This document shows, piece by piece, positions 7,620 through 14,158 of a stretch of DNA of 24,498 nt (its first letter is position 1; the number at the start of each line of letters is the position of its first letter). A model generated the notes under the pieces. That model ran no database searches. It had not been told where the DNA came from and saw only the letters and a program-made list of their open reading frames with translations. The position numbers and the translations under genes were made by a program. Source of the stretch: UBA1424 sp041669225 (GTDB lineage Bacteria > Bacillota_I > Bacilli_A > RFN20 > CAG-826). The stretch is taken from contig JBAYBO010000014.1 in the NCBI GenBank assembly GCA_041669225.1, forward strand, positions 1 to 24,498, read 5' to 3'.

Positions 7620-9194
7620 TTATAAAACTTCAGAATAATAAACTTCGACACTGTTCCAGCGAGTTTGAGCGCTTGCAGTAAATGAAATTACTTCAGCGGC
7701 TGCATCAGCAGTGATTGTTACGACACTACCTTCAACGAGAACACTTCCGCCTGTAATTATTGAATTACCAACTACATCAGCGTGAGAAGTTGAGTTAGCG
7801 GTTATGATGATTGAATCAAAGACATAACCCTCTTCAATCGAATAAATAACTTCGTGTCCAGAATAAACGCGAAGTGGATTAGTATAATCAACAATACCTG
7901 AAGCTGCTGAGCTTTTATTAATTGTCAAAGTAACAACATGATCATCACTTAGCCAAACTTGTTGATCACTGCTCAATGATAAGCGTTGATCAGCTGTTGA
8001 AAAATCAAAGAGAGCTGTTCCGTCGGCTGGTTCGGGTTCTGGTTCGTGATAAAAAGCCATGAAGGACCAATACATAGCGCCTTCATACCAGTAGAATATT
8101 AGAGAAATCTGTTCGTCTGCATCATTTGCAATATAGCCTAAAGTATCATATAAAGTATCATCCACAACCCAACCGGCGGTTTCAAGAGCACTGACATAAA
8201 GATCTTCACCATCAACCGTTGCGTAATCGGTGTAAATTATAAGTTGGGCCATATCATCTTCACCAGAAACATAATATGAAAAATCAGCTGCTGATACAAA
8301 GGCCGGTACTAAGGCTCCAATATCAGGGCTTCCGAAAAACGAATTAATCGCATCGGCAGGCCAAAGAGCAGATACTTCAGGTGCGACAAAGGCGGCGTCT
8401 GAATAAATATTGATGAAAGGCACATTAGTGTTTTCATCAATATTAACGAAGATGAATAGATTTTCTTGAATGACATAGCCATAGTTTTCATCGACATCGA
8501 GACTTAGATATAAAGCGTCGTCATAAGCGATAACGTCATCCAAAGTCCAGTCATACAAATCGATGTAGACATCGACTGGATAATCTTCGCTTGGATAAGA
8601 TCCGATTTCATAATCATTTGAAAAAATCTGAGGAATCATGACATAAATGTCAAAATCAAAATAGGTGTTGAGGAGAGCGGGATTGATTTCATCCTTTTCA
8701 ACTGATTCAGCAATCGAATAAATATTAAGACCAAAAACTGGCACATCAAAATTTTCTGTGTCTTCATAAATGAAAATGTAAAGATTCTCTTGAATGATAT
8801 AACCATTGTCTTCGTCAAGAACAAGGCTCGATTCGAGAGCTGTTTCGTAAGCGATAACGTCGTTTAGTTCCCAGTCAAATAAATCGATGTAAACATCAAT
8901 CGGATAACTTTCACTTGAATAATCGCCAACTTCATAGTCATTCGAATAAATCTCTGGCAGTAACGAGTAGACGTCAAATTTAAGAATGGCGTTGAGACCG
9001 GAAGGATCGATTTCTTCCTTTTCGGAAGGATCGGTCGAGGAGTCTGAGCTCGTGTCACTAGAAGGATCACTGCTGACTTCGCTTGATGGGTCGCTACTTG
9101 AATCATCGACTGTTCCGGAACTTGAATCGCCCTTTGGGACGCAAGCACCGAGGACAAGCATGAGTAACGGCAATAATAAAAATTTCTTTTTCAT
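7620..9194 (-). CDS. Large lipoprotein built of repeated modules
   Basis: A 524-residue surface lipoprotein. Residues 1-18 are a signal peptide with lipobox L15-G16-A17-C18; residues 21-60 are a low-complexity Ser/Asp/Pro/Thr stalk. Then come two clearly related copies of one module, about 62-165 and 169-266, sharing phrases such as SNDYE, YP(I/V)DVYIDL and GY(I/V)IQENL, and a diverged third copy at about 278-383. The C-terminal part (about 395-521) is a separate beta-rich domain ending in a strand RWNSVEVYYS. No catalytic motif is visible, so a binding or adhesion role is inferred. It is a monocistronic unit with its own promoter (9242-9269), a GGGGG-containing ribosome binding site and a clear terminator. 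Asp, Ser and Tyr are very frequent. Confidence 0.82.
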   Translation of the reverse strand: MKKKFLLLPLLMLVLGACVPKGDSSSGTVDDSSSDPSSEVSSDPSSDTSSDSSTDPSEKEEIDPSGLNAILKFDVYSLLPEIYSNDYEVGDYSSESYPIDVYIDLFDWELNDVIAYETALESSLVLDEDNGYIIQENLYIFIYEDTENFDVPVFGLNIYSIAESVEKDEINPALLNTYFDFDIYVMIPQIFSNDYEIGSYPSEDYPVDVYIDLYDWTLDDVIAYDDALYLSLDVDENYGYVIQENLFIFVNIDENTNVPFINIYSDAAFVAPEVSALWPADAINSFFGSPDIGALVPAFVSAADFSYYVSGEDDMAQLIIYTDYATVDGEDLYVSALETAGWVVDDTLYDTLGYIANDADEQISLIFYWYEGAMYWSFMAFYHEPEPEPADGTALFDFSTADQRLSLSSDQQVWLSDDHVVTLTINKSSAASGIVDYTNPLRVYSGHEVIYSIEEGYVFDSIIITANSTSHADVVGNSIITGGSVLVEGSVVTITADAAAEVISFTASAQTRWNSVEVYYSEVL

Positions 9195-9241
9195 GTTGTT
9201 AATTCCCCCTTTTTTTTGGAAATAAAAAAGACTTAAAAAAA

Positions 9242-9269
9242 ATTATACACTGAATATGAGTTATTTCAA
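9242..9269 (-). promoter_or_regulatory. Promoter of the repeat lipoprotein gene
   Basis: On the minus strand TTGAAA (9264-9269) and TATAAT (9242-9247) are 16 bases apart. The leader of about 40 bases is mostly homopolymer runs of T and A and ends with a GGGGGA ribosome binding site about 11 bases before the ATG. Confidence 0.7.
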
Positions 9270-9282
9270 CCCTTTATTATAT

Positions 9283-9298
9283 AAAAAGTAGCAATACT
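9283..9298 (-). terminator. Weak candidate terminator after nadE
   Basis: On the minus strand AGTA-TTGC-TACT followed by TTTTT directly overlaps the nadE stop. The stem is only 4 A-T-rich pairs plus three more past a mismatch, so termination may be partial. Confidence 0.3.
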
Positions 9299-10040
9299 AT
9301 TTGGAGTTGCGATTATATTTAACTGGGCGCGGAATTGGATTTCGTTTATGTTCACTGACGCGATGAAGATATTGAATTCGTTCTTTAGCTTTTTGCTTAA
9401 TTTCTTTGCCTAATAGATAGTCATCAAGCTCCGCATATGTCACGCCTAATTCTTTTTCGTCGGTTTGACCGATAAAAAGTCCGGCTGTCGGTATGCGCTT
9501 TAAAATACTATCTGGAACTCCAAGCATTTTTGAGGCTTGAAAGACTTCGCCTTTAGTTAATTCGGCCAATGGGACTAAATCAGCGGCCCCATCACCATAT
9601 TTAGTGAAATATCCAACATGAATCTCGTCAGCATTATCAGTTCCTAACACAAGCGAATTTCGCGCCTGCGCAAATGCATATAGCGTAACCATTCTAAGTC
9701 TTACTTTGGTGTTATAAAGCGCCAATTGAGATGATTCATCATCCATAAAACCATAATTTTTAACTAATAAATGATAAACTTCACTTAAATCGACTACTTC
9801 ATAAGCAATATTAAATTTATGGCAAAGGTCAATTCCGTCTTTTAAATCGGAAGGATGGGAGTCAATTGGCATTAATAAAGCAAAAAGTTTATCATTGCCC
9901 ACCGCTTTAACGCTCAAGGCGGCGACAAGAGCGGAATCAATGCCTCCAGAAATACCCAAAACGTAACCTTTCGCATGCGCGTCTTTTAGATATTGTTGAA
10001 GAAACTTTTCAATTTCGCCAAGGTATTGTTCTAACTTCAT
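9297..10040 (-). CDS. nadE: Ammonia-dependent NAD+ synthetase
   Basis: Makes NAD+ from nicotinate adenine dinucleotide, ATP and ammonia in the cytoplasm. The 247-residue protein has the N-type ATP pyrophosphatase P-loop SGGIDS at 31-36, the GTDNADE motif and the following HVGYFTKYGDGAADL segment that forms the NaAD and ATP sites, and the downstream LTKGEV stretch. There is no glutaminase domain, so it uses free ammonia; length is slightly below that of Bacillus NadE. The start has a strong GGAGGTG site placed inside the last codons of obg, 12 bases upstream, so it is in the GT-obg-nadE unit. No other NAD biosynthesis gene is in view, which fits an organism that salvages precursors. Confidence 0.95.
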   Translation of the reverse strand: MKLEQYLGEIEKFLQQYLKDAHAKGYVLGISGGIDSALVAALSVKAVGNDKLFALLMPIDSHPSDLKDGIDLCHKFNIAYEVVDLSEVYHLLVKNYGFMDDESSQLALYNTKVRLRMVTLYAFAQARNSLVLGTDNADEIHVGYFTKYGDGAADLVPLAELTKGEVFQASKMLGVPDSILKRIPTAGLFIGQTDEKELGVTYAELDDYLLGKEIKQKAKERIQYLHRVSEHKRNPIPRPVKYNRNSK

Positions 10041-10052
10041 AACACACCTCCA

Positions 10053-11330
10053 TTACTCGATGTAGTCAAATTCGAAGTCGCAAAGTAGCACAGTGTCGCC
10101 ATCTTTGGCGCCAACTTTTTGTAGTTTATCTTCGATTCCAATCTTACGAAGATAAGTCATTAATTTCATTAACCCTTCGTCAGTCGTTAGATTAATTAAA
10201 TGATACGTTCTTTCGACCTTTTCGCCAACAATTCGGTAAACGCCTTCTTTTTCTAAGACGACATTAAAGTCACCCGCGTTATCTTTATAGGCGTCATAAA
10301 TGCGAATGGTCTCGACATTTCCTTCTTTGGATACGATTGGAAAAGCCGGAGTTTGTTTTAATAAATCGCCACAGGCATACATCAATTCTTTTAAGCCTTC
10401 ATGCGTCAAAGCGCTGATTCCATATATTTTAACTTTTAGTTTCTTTTCTAATACTAACCGGCGAGTTTCGGCACCGTCTTCATCCATTTTAGTTCCGCAA
10501 ATAATTGTCGGACGTTTGGTCAGATTATATCCATATTTTTCTAACTCTTCGTTAATTGATAAATAATCATCATGTGGATTACGTTCGCCGGACAGGTCGA
10601 TCATATGAATGATAACGCGACATCTTTCAATATGGCGCAGGAAAGTAAGTCCAAGTCCTTTGCCTTGATGAGCACCTTCGATGAGACCCGGTAAATCAGC
10701 CATTACAAACGAGGTATTATTATCAACACTAACAACGCCGAGATTTGGAGTAATAGTTGTAAAGGGATAGTCAGCAATTTCTGGATTCGCATTAGTAACA
10801 ACACTTAAAAGTGTTGACTTACCGACATTTGGAAAACCGACCAAGCCGACATCGGCTAGTAGTTTAAGTTCAAGAAGTATTTCTTTTTCTTCACCGGGAA
10901 GGCCATTTTCGGCAATACGCGGAACGCGATTACGTGAGCTTTTAAAGGCGGCGTTTCCCCGTCCGCCTCGTCCACCTTTGGCAACGACATACTTAGTTCC
11001 CTCTTCGTTTAAATCAAAAAGAAAATTGCGGCTTTCCGCTTCGTAGACAATCGTTCCGACTGGGACCTCGACAATGACATCTTTGGCACCGCGTCCATAT
11101 TGGTTCTTAATGCCACCTTTTTCGCCATCCTCCCCGCGAATAACTTTTTTACGATATAAGCCAAAAAGGGTGTTCACCGAACTGGAAGCTTTCAAAATAA
11201 TTGAAGAACCACGTCCGCCGTTACCGCCACTTGGTCCGCCATTCGGCATATATTTTTCATGCAAAAATGCGATGAGGCCATCGCCACCTTTGCCAGATTT
11301 TACCATTATTTTAGCGCGATCAATAAACAT
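10053..11330 (-). CDS. obg: Obg GTPase, ribosome assembly and stress regulator
   Basis: A 425-residue Obg/CgtA protein that binds the 50S subunit during assembly. The N-terminal glycine-rich Obg fold spans about 1-157 (for example GGPSGGNGGRG at 31-41). The G domain follows with G1 GFPNVGKS at 165-172, G3 DLPG at 212-215 and a G4 of TKMD at 280-283 in place of the usual NKxD. The C-terminal OCT domain (about 350-425), typical of Firmicutes Obg, is complete. It begins 5 bases after the glycosyltransferase stop without a strong ribosome binding site. In Bacillus, obg likewise follows rpmA closely; here a glycosyltransferase gene is placed between. Confidence 0.96.
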   Translation of the reverse strand: MFIDRAKIMVKSGKGGDGLIAFLHEKYMPNGGPSGGNGGRGSSIILKASSSVNTLFGLYRKKVIRGEDGEKGGIKNQYGRGAKDVIVEVPVGTIVYEAESRNFLFDLNEEGTKYVVAKGGRGGRGNAAFKSSRNRVPRIAENGLPGEEKEILLELKLLADVGLVGFPNVGKSTLLSVVTNANPEIADYPFTTITPNLGVVSVDNNTSFVMADLPGLIEGAHQGKGLGLTFLRHIERCRVIIHMIDLSGERNPHDDYLSINEELEKYGYNLTKRPTIICGTKMDEDGAETRRLVLEKKLKVKIYGISALTHEGLKELMYACGDLLKQTPAFPIVSKEGNVETIRIYDAYKDNAGDFNVVLEKEGVYRIVGEKVERTYHLINLTTDEGLMKLMTYLRKIGIEDKLQKVGAKDGDTVLLCDFEFDYIE

Positions 11331-11335
11331 AATAA

Positions 11336-12064
11336 TTACTTACCAGCAAAAAAATAATTGCTTCTATTCTTCTTAATAATTTGTACGTCCTTAAAAAAGC
11401 GAATGCTGCTTTTAAAAGTGCTGACTTTACTATCTTCGTCATTTTCCCAGATGACAGGTATTTCTTTAATTTTTAAATCATTAAGCTGCGCCATATATAA
11501 ATATTCAACATCAAAGGCAAAACCATTAATTATTTGCCGGCTCGCCATCTCTTTGGCATATTCAGTCTTAATTAGTTTAAAACCACATTGCGTGTCTTTA
11601 AATTTAAATTTAAAAGTCGTGTTGACGATAATCCGACAACTACGACCGACAAAACGACGGACAACGCCTTGCTTTTTGGCTAATACGCTTTCCTTTAAGT
11701 GGCGAGAACCAATATACATATCAGCATCATCTTGATCGGCATAGATTAAATCCAAAGCTTTTAAATCAGTTGATAAATCGGCATCCATGAATAAAACGTA
11801 ATCTCCGGTGGCGTGTTCGATTCCGAATTTTACCGCTCCGCCTTTACCGCGGTTTCGATCATAGCCAAGCGGCAAAACATTTTCTAACACTAAGACATTA
11901 AATAATTCTTTGGTGTTATCTTTGGAACCGTCATTGACGAGAATGATTTCGTAATTAATATGCCGTTCCTTTAAAAAAGGCAACACACGCTCTTCGAGAT
12001 TGCGACGTATTTTCTTACCTTCGTTATAGCAAGGAATGATAATTGAAAGTTTTTTAATATCCAT
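11336..12064 (-). CDS. GT2 family glycosyltransferase, dolichyl-phosphate glycosyltransferase-like
   Basis: A 242-residue GT-A fold enzyme. The N-terminus LSIIIPCYNE (6-15) and VNDGSKDNT (43-51) form the nucleotide-sugar site; RGKGGAV (72-78) and the metal-binding MDADLS (93-98) follow, then an IGSRH motif and a TQCGFKL segment, the set typical of ALG5/DPM1-like transferases that put a sugar onto a polyprenyl phosphate. There is no C-terminal membrane segment, so it probably acts at the inner face of the membrane. The donor and acceptor are unknown. It is preceded directly by the rpmA terminator and has no Shine-Dalgarno; TAATAT lies 6 bases before the ATG. Likely first gene of the GT-obg-nadE unit. 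Confidence 0.85.
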   Translation of the reverse strand: MDIKKLSIIIPCYNEGKKIRRNLEERVLPFLKERHINYEIILVNDGSKDNTKELFNVLVLENVLPLGYDRNRGKGGAVKFGIEHATGDYVLFMDADLSTDLKALDLIYADQDDADMYIGSRHLKESVLAKKQGVVRRFVGRSCRIIVNTTFKFKFKDTQCGFKLIKTEYAKEMASRQIINGFAFDVEYLYMAQLNDLKIKEIPVIWENDEDSKVSTFKSSIRFFKDVQIIKKNRSNYFFAGK

Positions 12065-12090
12065 ACATATATATTAAACACAAAAGGAGT

Positions 12091-12115
12091 AAAAAAGACC
12101 ACATATTTGTGGTCT
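12091..12115 (-). terminator. Terminator of the rplU-prp-rpmA operon
   Basis: On the minus strand AGACCACA (12108-12115) pairs with TGTGGTCT (12096-12103) around a 4-base loop, followed by TTTTTT. It begins a few bases after the rpmA stop. Confidence 0.88.
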
Positions 12116-12121
12116 CATTTA

Positions 12122-12406
12122 TTATTTTACTTCGTAGACGCTGACGCGCTTACGCGATTTACCGACACGTTCGAATTTGACGATGCCATCGACAACAGCA
12201 AAGACGGTGTCGTCTCCGCCGCGCATGGCGTTAACGCCTGGATATACTTTTGTGCCTCTTTGGCGATATAAAATAGAGCCGGCGGTTGCGAATTCGCCAT
12301 CTGATTTTTTAGCCCCTAAGCGCTTGGAATGAGAATCACGGCCGTTTTTGGTTGAGCCAACGCCCTTTTTCGAAGCAAAGAACTGCAGGTTTAATTTATA
12401 AATCAT
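12122..12406 (-). CDS. rpmA: 50S ribosomal protein L27, with cleavable N-terminal extension
   Basis: L27 lies near the peptidyl transferase centre. This 94-residue protein begins with the Firmicutes-type extension ending in LNLQFFA (5-11), which must be removed between Ala11 and Ser12 to expose the mature N-terminus SKKGVGSTKNGRDS. The rest matches the family (LGAKKSDGEFATAGSI, RQRGTKVYPG and the conserved GGDDT). A good AAAGGA site lies inside the 3' end of prp. The gene that encodes the processing protease is immediately upstream in the same operon, and the operon terminator follows. Confidence 0.98.
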   Translation of the reverse strand: MIYKLNLQFFASKKGVGSTKNGRDSHSKRLGAKKSDGEFATAGSILYRQRGTKVYPGVNAMRGGDDTVFAVVDGIVKFERVGKSRKRVSVYEVK

Positions 12407-12409
12407 TGC

Positions 12410-12724
12410 TTAGTTTTCCTTTCTGATAATTTTGACGTACTTGGGATAGTCATTAGCGATCGTTTCGAGCTGAGTGAGAATCGTTTTAAGAACAATTTCA
12501 TCTTCGCTTTCAGTCACGCCACTTTTCGTAATTAAGACATAACCTTCTTGAACTTGAACGTTAAGATTTTGCTGGGTGTTGCGGAGAGCATTTAGACCTC
12601 CGAAGGTCACCGCGGAAACAGCACTGCACACCAAGTCTTTGCCAGGTTCTGCGCTATGCGCATGACCTTCAATTTCCAAACTGGTAATGTGGTTGTTTAC
12701 AATCTCACAAGTGACTTTAATCAT
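12410..12724 (-). CDS. prp: Ribosomal-processing cysteine protease Prp
   Basis: Prp (YsxB family) cleaves the N-terminal extension of L27, a step shown to be essential in Staphylococcus aureus. The 104-residue protein has the family active-site pattern: GHA with His21, and DLVCSAVS with Cys33, at the 12-residue spacing of the known His/Cys pair. It starts 2 bases after the rplU stop and ends 3 bases before rpmA, the usual order rplU-prp-rpmA. No ribosome binding site is evident, so translation probably depends on rplU, giving low, coupled synthesis. The substrate motif LQFFA is present in the neighbouring rpmA. Confidence 0.94.
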   Translation of the reverse strand: MIKVTCEIVNNHITSLEIEGHAHSAEPGKDLVCSAVSAVTFGGLNALRNTQQNLNVQVQEGYVLITKSGVTESEDEIVLKTILTQLETIANDYPKYVKIIRKEN

Positions 12725-12726
12725 AT

Positions 12727-13035
12727 TTAACCGTTAATTGATTCGATGACTAAACAAGTGTAGGGCTGACGATGGCCGATGGTCTTGCGTTCGTTGTGTT
12801 TGTTGCGGTACTTAAACACTCTGAGTTTTTTGCTAAGACCTTGTTTGACAACTTTCGCGACAACACTTGCGTCTTTGACGTAAGGGCTGCCGACTTTGGC
12901 TTTCTTATCGCCGATGAGTAAGATTTTATCAAAAGTGTAGTTTCCGTCGACTTCAACATCTAGTTTTTCAACATAGATTGTTTGGCCAACTTCGACTTTG
13001 ATTTGCTTACCGCCGGTTTCAATAATTGCGTACAT
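12727..13035 (-). CDS. rplU: 50S ribosomal protein L21
   Basis: A 102-residue L21 of normal length. The N-terminus MYAIIETGGKQIKVEVGQ, the middle DKILLIGD, the GSPYV segment and the C-terminal block KRKK-type KYRNKHNERKTIGHRQPYT are the family hallmarks; L21 binds 23S rRNA and contacts L20. It has a strong GAGGAGG ribosome binding site. It is the first gene of rplU-prp-rpmA, led by a near-consensus promoter and a structured leader of about 105 bases that fits the L21 leader element known in Firmicutes. Confidence 0.98.
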   Translation of the reverse strand: MYAIIETGGKQIKVEVGQTIYVEKLDVEVDGNYTFDKILLIGDKKAKVGSPYVKDASVVAKVVKQGLSKKLRVFKYRNKHNERKTIGHRQPYTCLVIESING

Positions 13036-13142
13036 TGGTTACCTCCTCTTTTCAAGATTTCACTAATGACTCGCTATGGAGGTCAATCGTTAAGATTTGT
13101 TAAGAACCTTTTCTAAGCGGTTGTAGCTAGTGAGGCGACAAC
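13036..13142 (-). promoter_or_regulatory. 5' leader of rplU, candidate ribosomal L21 leader
   Basis: The transcribed leader carries several complementary segments on the minus strand: GTTGT with ACAAC near its start, TCACTA with a distant TAGTGA, and a GGTT/GACC pair enclosing two TTAAC-type segments. The position between promoter and rplU and the presence of long-range pairing match the L21 leader, an autoregulatory element of Firmicutes. I did not fold it or compare it with the family model. Confidence 0.5.
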
Positions 13143-13148
13143 GTGAAT

Positions 13149-13177
13149 ATTATAAACACATTTGAAATGCGTGACAA
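13149..13177 (-). promoter_or_regulatory. Promoter of rplU-prp-rpmA
   Basis: On the minus strand TTGTCA (13172-13177) and a perfect TATAAT (13149-13154) are spaced by 17 bases, one of the best promoter matches in the window, as expected for a ribosomal protein operon. Transcription should begin near 13142. Confidence 0.85.
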
Positions 13178-13219
13178 CCTTTTTTAACGAATGTTAAGGA
13201 AACCATGAATTTATAGCTA

Positions 13220-13909
13220 TTATTTGCCCCTCATTTTAATGAGATTGTTGTCAGCAAACGAAAAATAGGACTTTTCGCCGATGATGATGTGATCAACGAA
13301 TTTGATTTTCATTCTCGCTGCTTCGCTTTCAAGAATTTTTGTCGAGATTAAATCATCATCACTTGGCTTTATTTCTCCACTCGGGTGGTTGTGAAGAACG
13401 ATGAAGGAGAAACACTTATTTGAAAGGACTTCTGCTAAAATTTCACTGACTGAAAGCGGAAAATATTCGGCCGTACCTCGATACAGTTTTCTCTCTCCGA
13501 CAATCATCCCCCTTCGCGATAAAAGAAGTAGAACAAAATGCTCTTGATTCTCAGCAATAAAATCAAGTTTGTATTTATTAAAGATAACTTCAGCGTTAAC
13601 CACTTCGCTGCTCCTTTCTAAACGTGTCGCCTCAACACGTTTAAAAAGTTCAAAGACGGCAGCAAGACGAAGAGATGAAATTTTTTTCATGCCGCTGACG
13701 CTTTGCAATTTTTCAAGCGAACAGTTTTCTAGAAAATGAAGGCCATTCGCTGCTGATATTAGCTTTGATGCGATATCGAGGGCACTGCTATTTTTAACCC
13801 CACTACCGATGACGATGGCCAGCACTTCAATATTTGATAAGCTTTGAATTCCGTAGCGTAAAGCCTTTTCTCGAGGACGCTCTTCTAAGGGCAAATCCTT
13901 AATTCGCAA
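13220..13909 (-). CDS. radC: RadC/JAB-domain protein
   Basis: A 229-residue RadC family protein. The N-terminal helix-hairpin-helix part (about 1-100, ending with SGMKKISSLRLAAVFEL) is followed by a JAMM/MPN metalloprotease-like domain with HNHPSG and the downstream PSDDD, which together give the HxH...D zinc ligands; an upstream Glu lies in the GERKLYRGT strand region. Despite its name a direct role in DNA repair is doubtful; the biochemical function is unknown. The start codon is TTG at 13909: the first residues (MRIKDLPLEERPREK) are the conserved RadC N-terminus and no in-frame ATG replaces it. It begins 6 bases after the stop of the 60-residue membrane peptide gene. No terminator is evident before the rplU promoter. 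Confidence 0.93.
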   Translation of the reverse strand: MRIKDLPLEERPREKALRYGIQSLSNIEVLAIVIGSGVKNSSALDIASKLISAANGLHFLENCSLEKLQSVSGMKKISSLRLAAVFELFKRVEATRLERSSEVVNAEVIFNKYKLDFIAENQEHFVLLLLSRRGMIVGERKLYRGTAEYFPLSVSEILAEVLSNKCFSFIVLHNHPSGEIKPSDDDLISTKILESEAARMKIKFVDHIIIGEKSYFSFADNNLIKMRGK

Positions 13910-13915
13910 TTATAA

Positions 13916-14098
13916 TTATTTCCATTCGAACTTAAAGCCACCCGGCAAAGTAGTCGATCCTTTTTCTGACATAAATAAGCGGTAGACAACAACCGCCACT
14001 ATCGCAATCGCAGCAATCGCCATCACGGCTGAAAGAGTAATTGCTTCGCCAGTGACATGCTGTTCCATTTCTTCAAGACTCATGATTTGTAAATTCAT
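13916..14098 (-). CDS. 60-residue single-pass membrane peptide with bacteriocin-like leader
   Basis: A short gene with a strong AGGAGG site 7 bases before its ATG, so it is very likely translated. Residues 1-18 are polar and resemble, imperfectly, a double-glycine leader (SLEEMEQHVTGE; the spacing between Met11 and Val15 is one residue too long and the second Gly is Glu). Residues about 19-39 are a strongly hydrophobic Ala/Ile/Val helix; residues 40-60 are a tail with KGSTTLPGGFKFEWK. No transporter or immunity gene is beside it. It lies 60 bases after valS and 6 bases before radC, so it shares the valS transcript or a weak internal one. It could be a secreted peptide or a resident membrane protein; I do not recognise a characterised family. 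Confidence 0.72.
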   Translation of the reverse strand: MNLQIMSLEEMEQHVTGEAITLSAVMAIAAIAIVAVVVYRLFMSEKGSTTLPGGFKFEWK

Positions 14099-14105
14099 AA
14101 AATGA

Positions 14106-14127
14106 CCTCCTACCGATATATAGGTGG
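14106..14127 (-). promoter_or_regulatory. Small hairpin covering the ribosome binding site of the 60-residue peptide gene
   Basis: On the minus strand CCACCTA (14121-14127) can pair with TAGGAGG (14106-14112) around an 8-base loop with a single A-A mismatch. The 3' arm contains the AGGAGG site itself, so folding would hide it. The stem is short (4 + 2 pairs), so its effect is uncertain. Confidence 0.35.
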
Positions 14128-14158
14128 GCGCTTCTTAAAAATGATCGAAAATGATAAA

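Noticed and set aside
7407..7625. 72-codon plus-strand frame overlapping the ruvA start
   Set aside because: It is antisense to the 32-residue gene and ruvA, runs through a minus-strand terminator, has no ribosome binding site and an unnatural basic tail from the T/A-rich terminator.
8309..9157. Several minus-strand frames of 62-97 codons inside the repeat lipoprotein gene
   Set aside because: They are out-of-frame shadows of the 524-residue gene with no ribosome binding sites.
8986..9225. 79-codon plus-strand frame with GSL/SLEGS repeats
   Set aside because: It is the complement of the Ser/Asp-rich stalk of the lipoprotein, and its repeats come from that low-complexity coding sequence.
9195..9240. 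Homopolymer A/T runs upstream of the repeat lipoprotein as a phase-variation tract
   Set aside because: The runs (8-9 bases) lie in the leader, are interrupted, and there is no evidence of length variation; noted only as a slight possibility.
13178..13219. Possible terminator between radC and the rplU promoter
   Set aside because: The TTAAC/GTTAA hairpin is followed by A residues rather than a T run on the minus strand, so it does not look functional.
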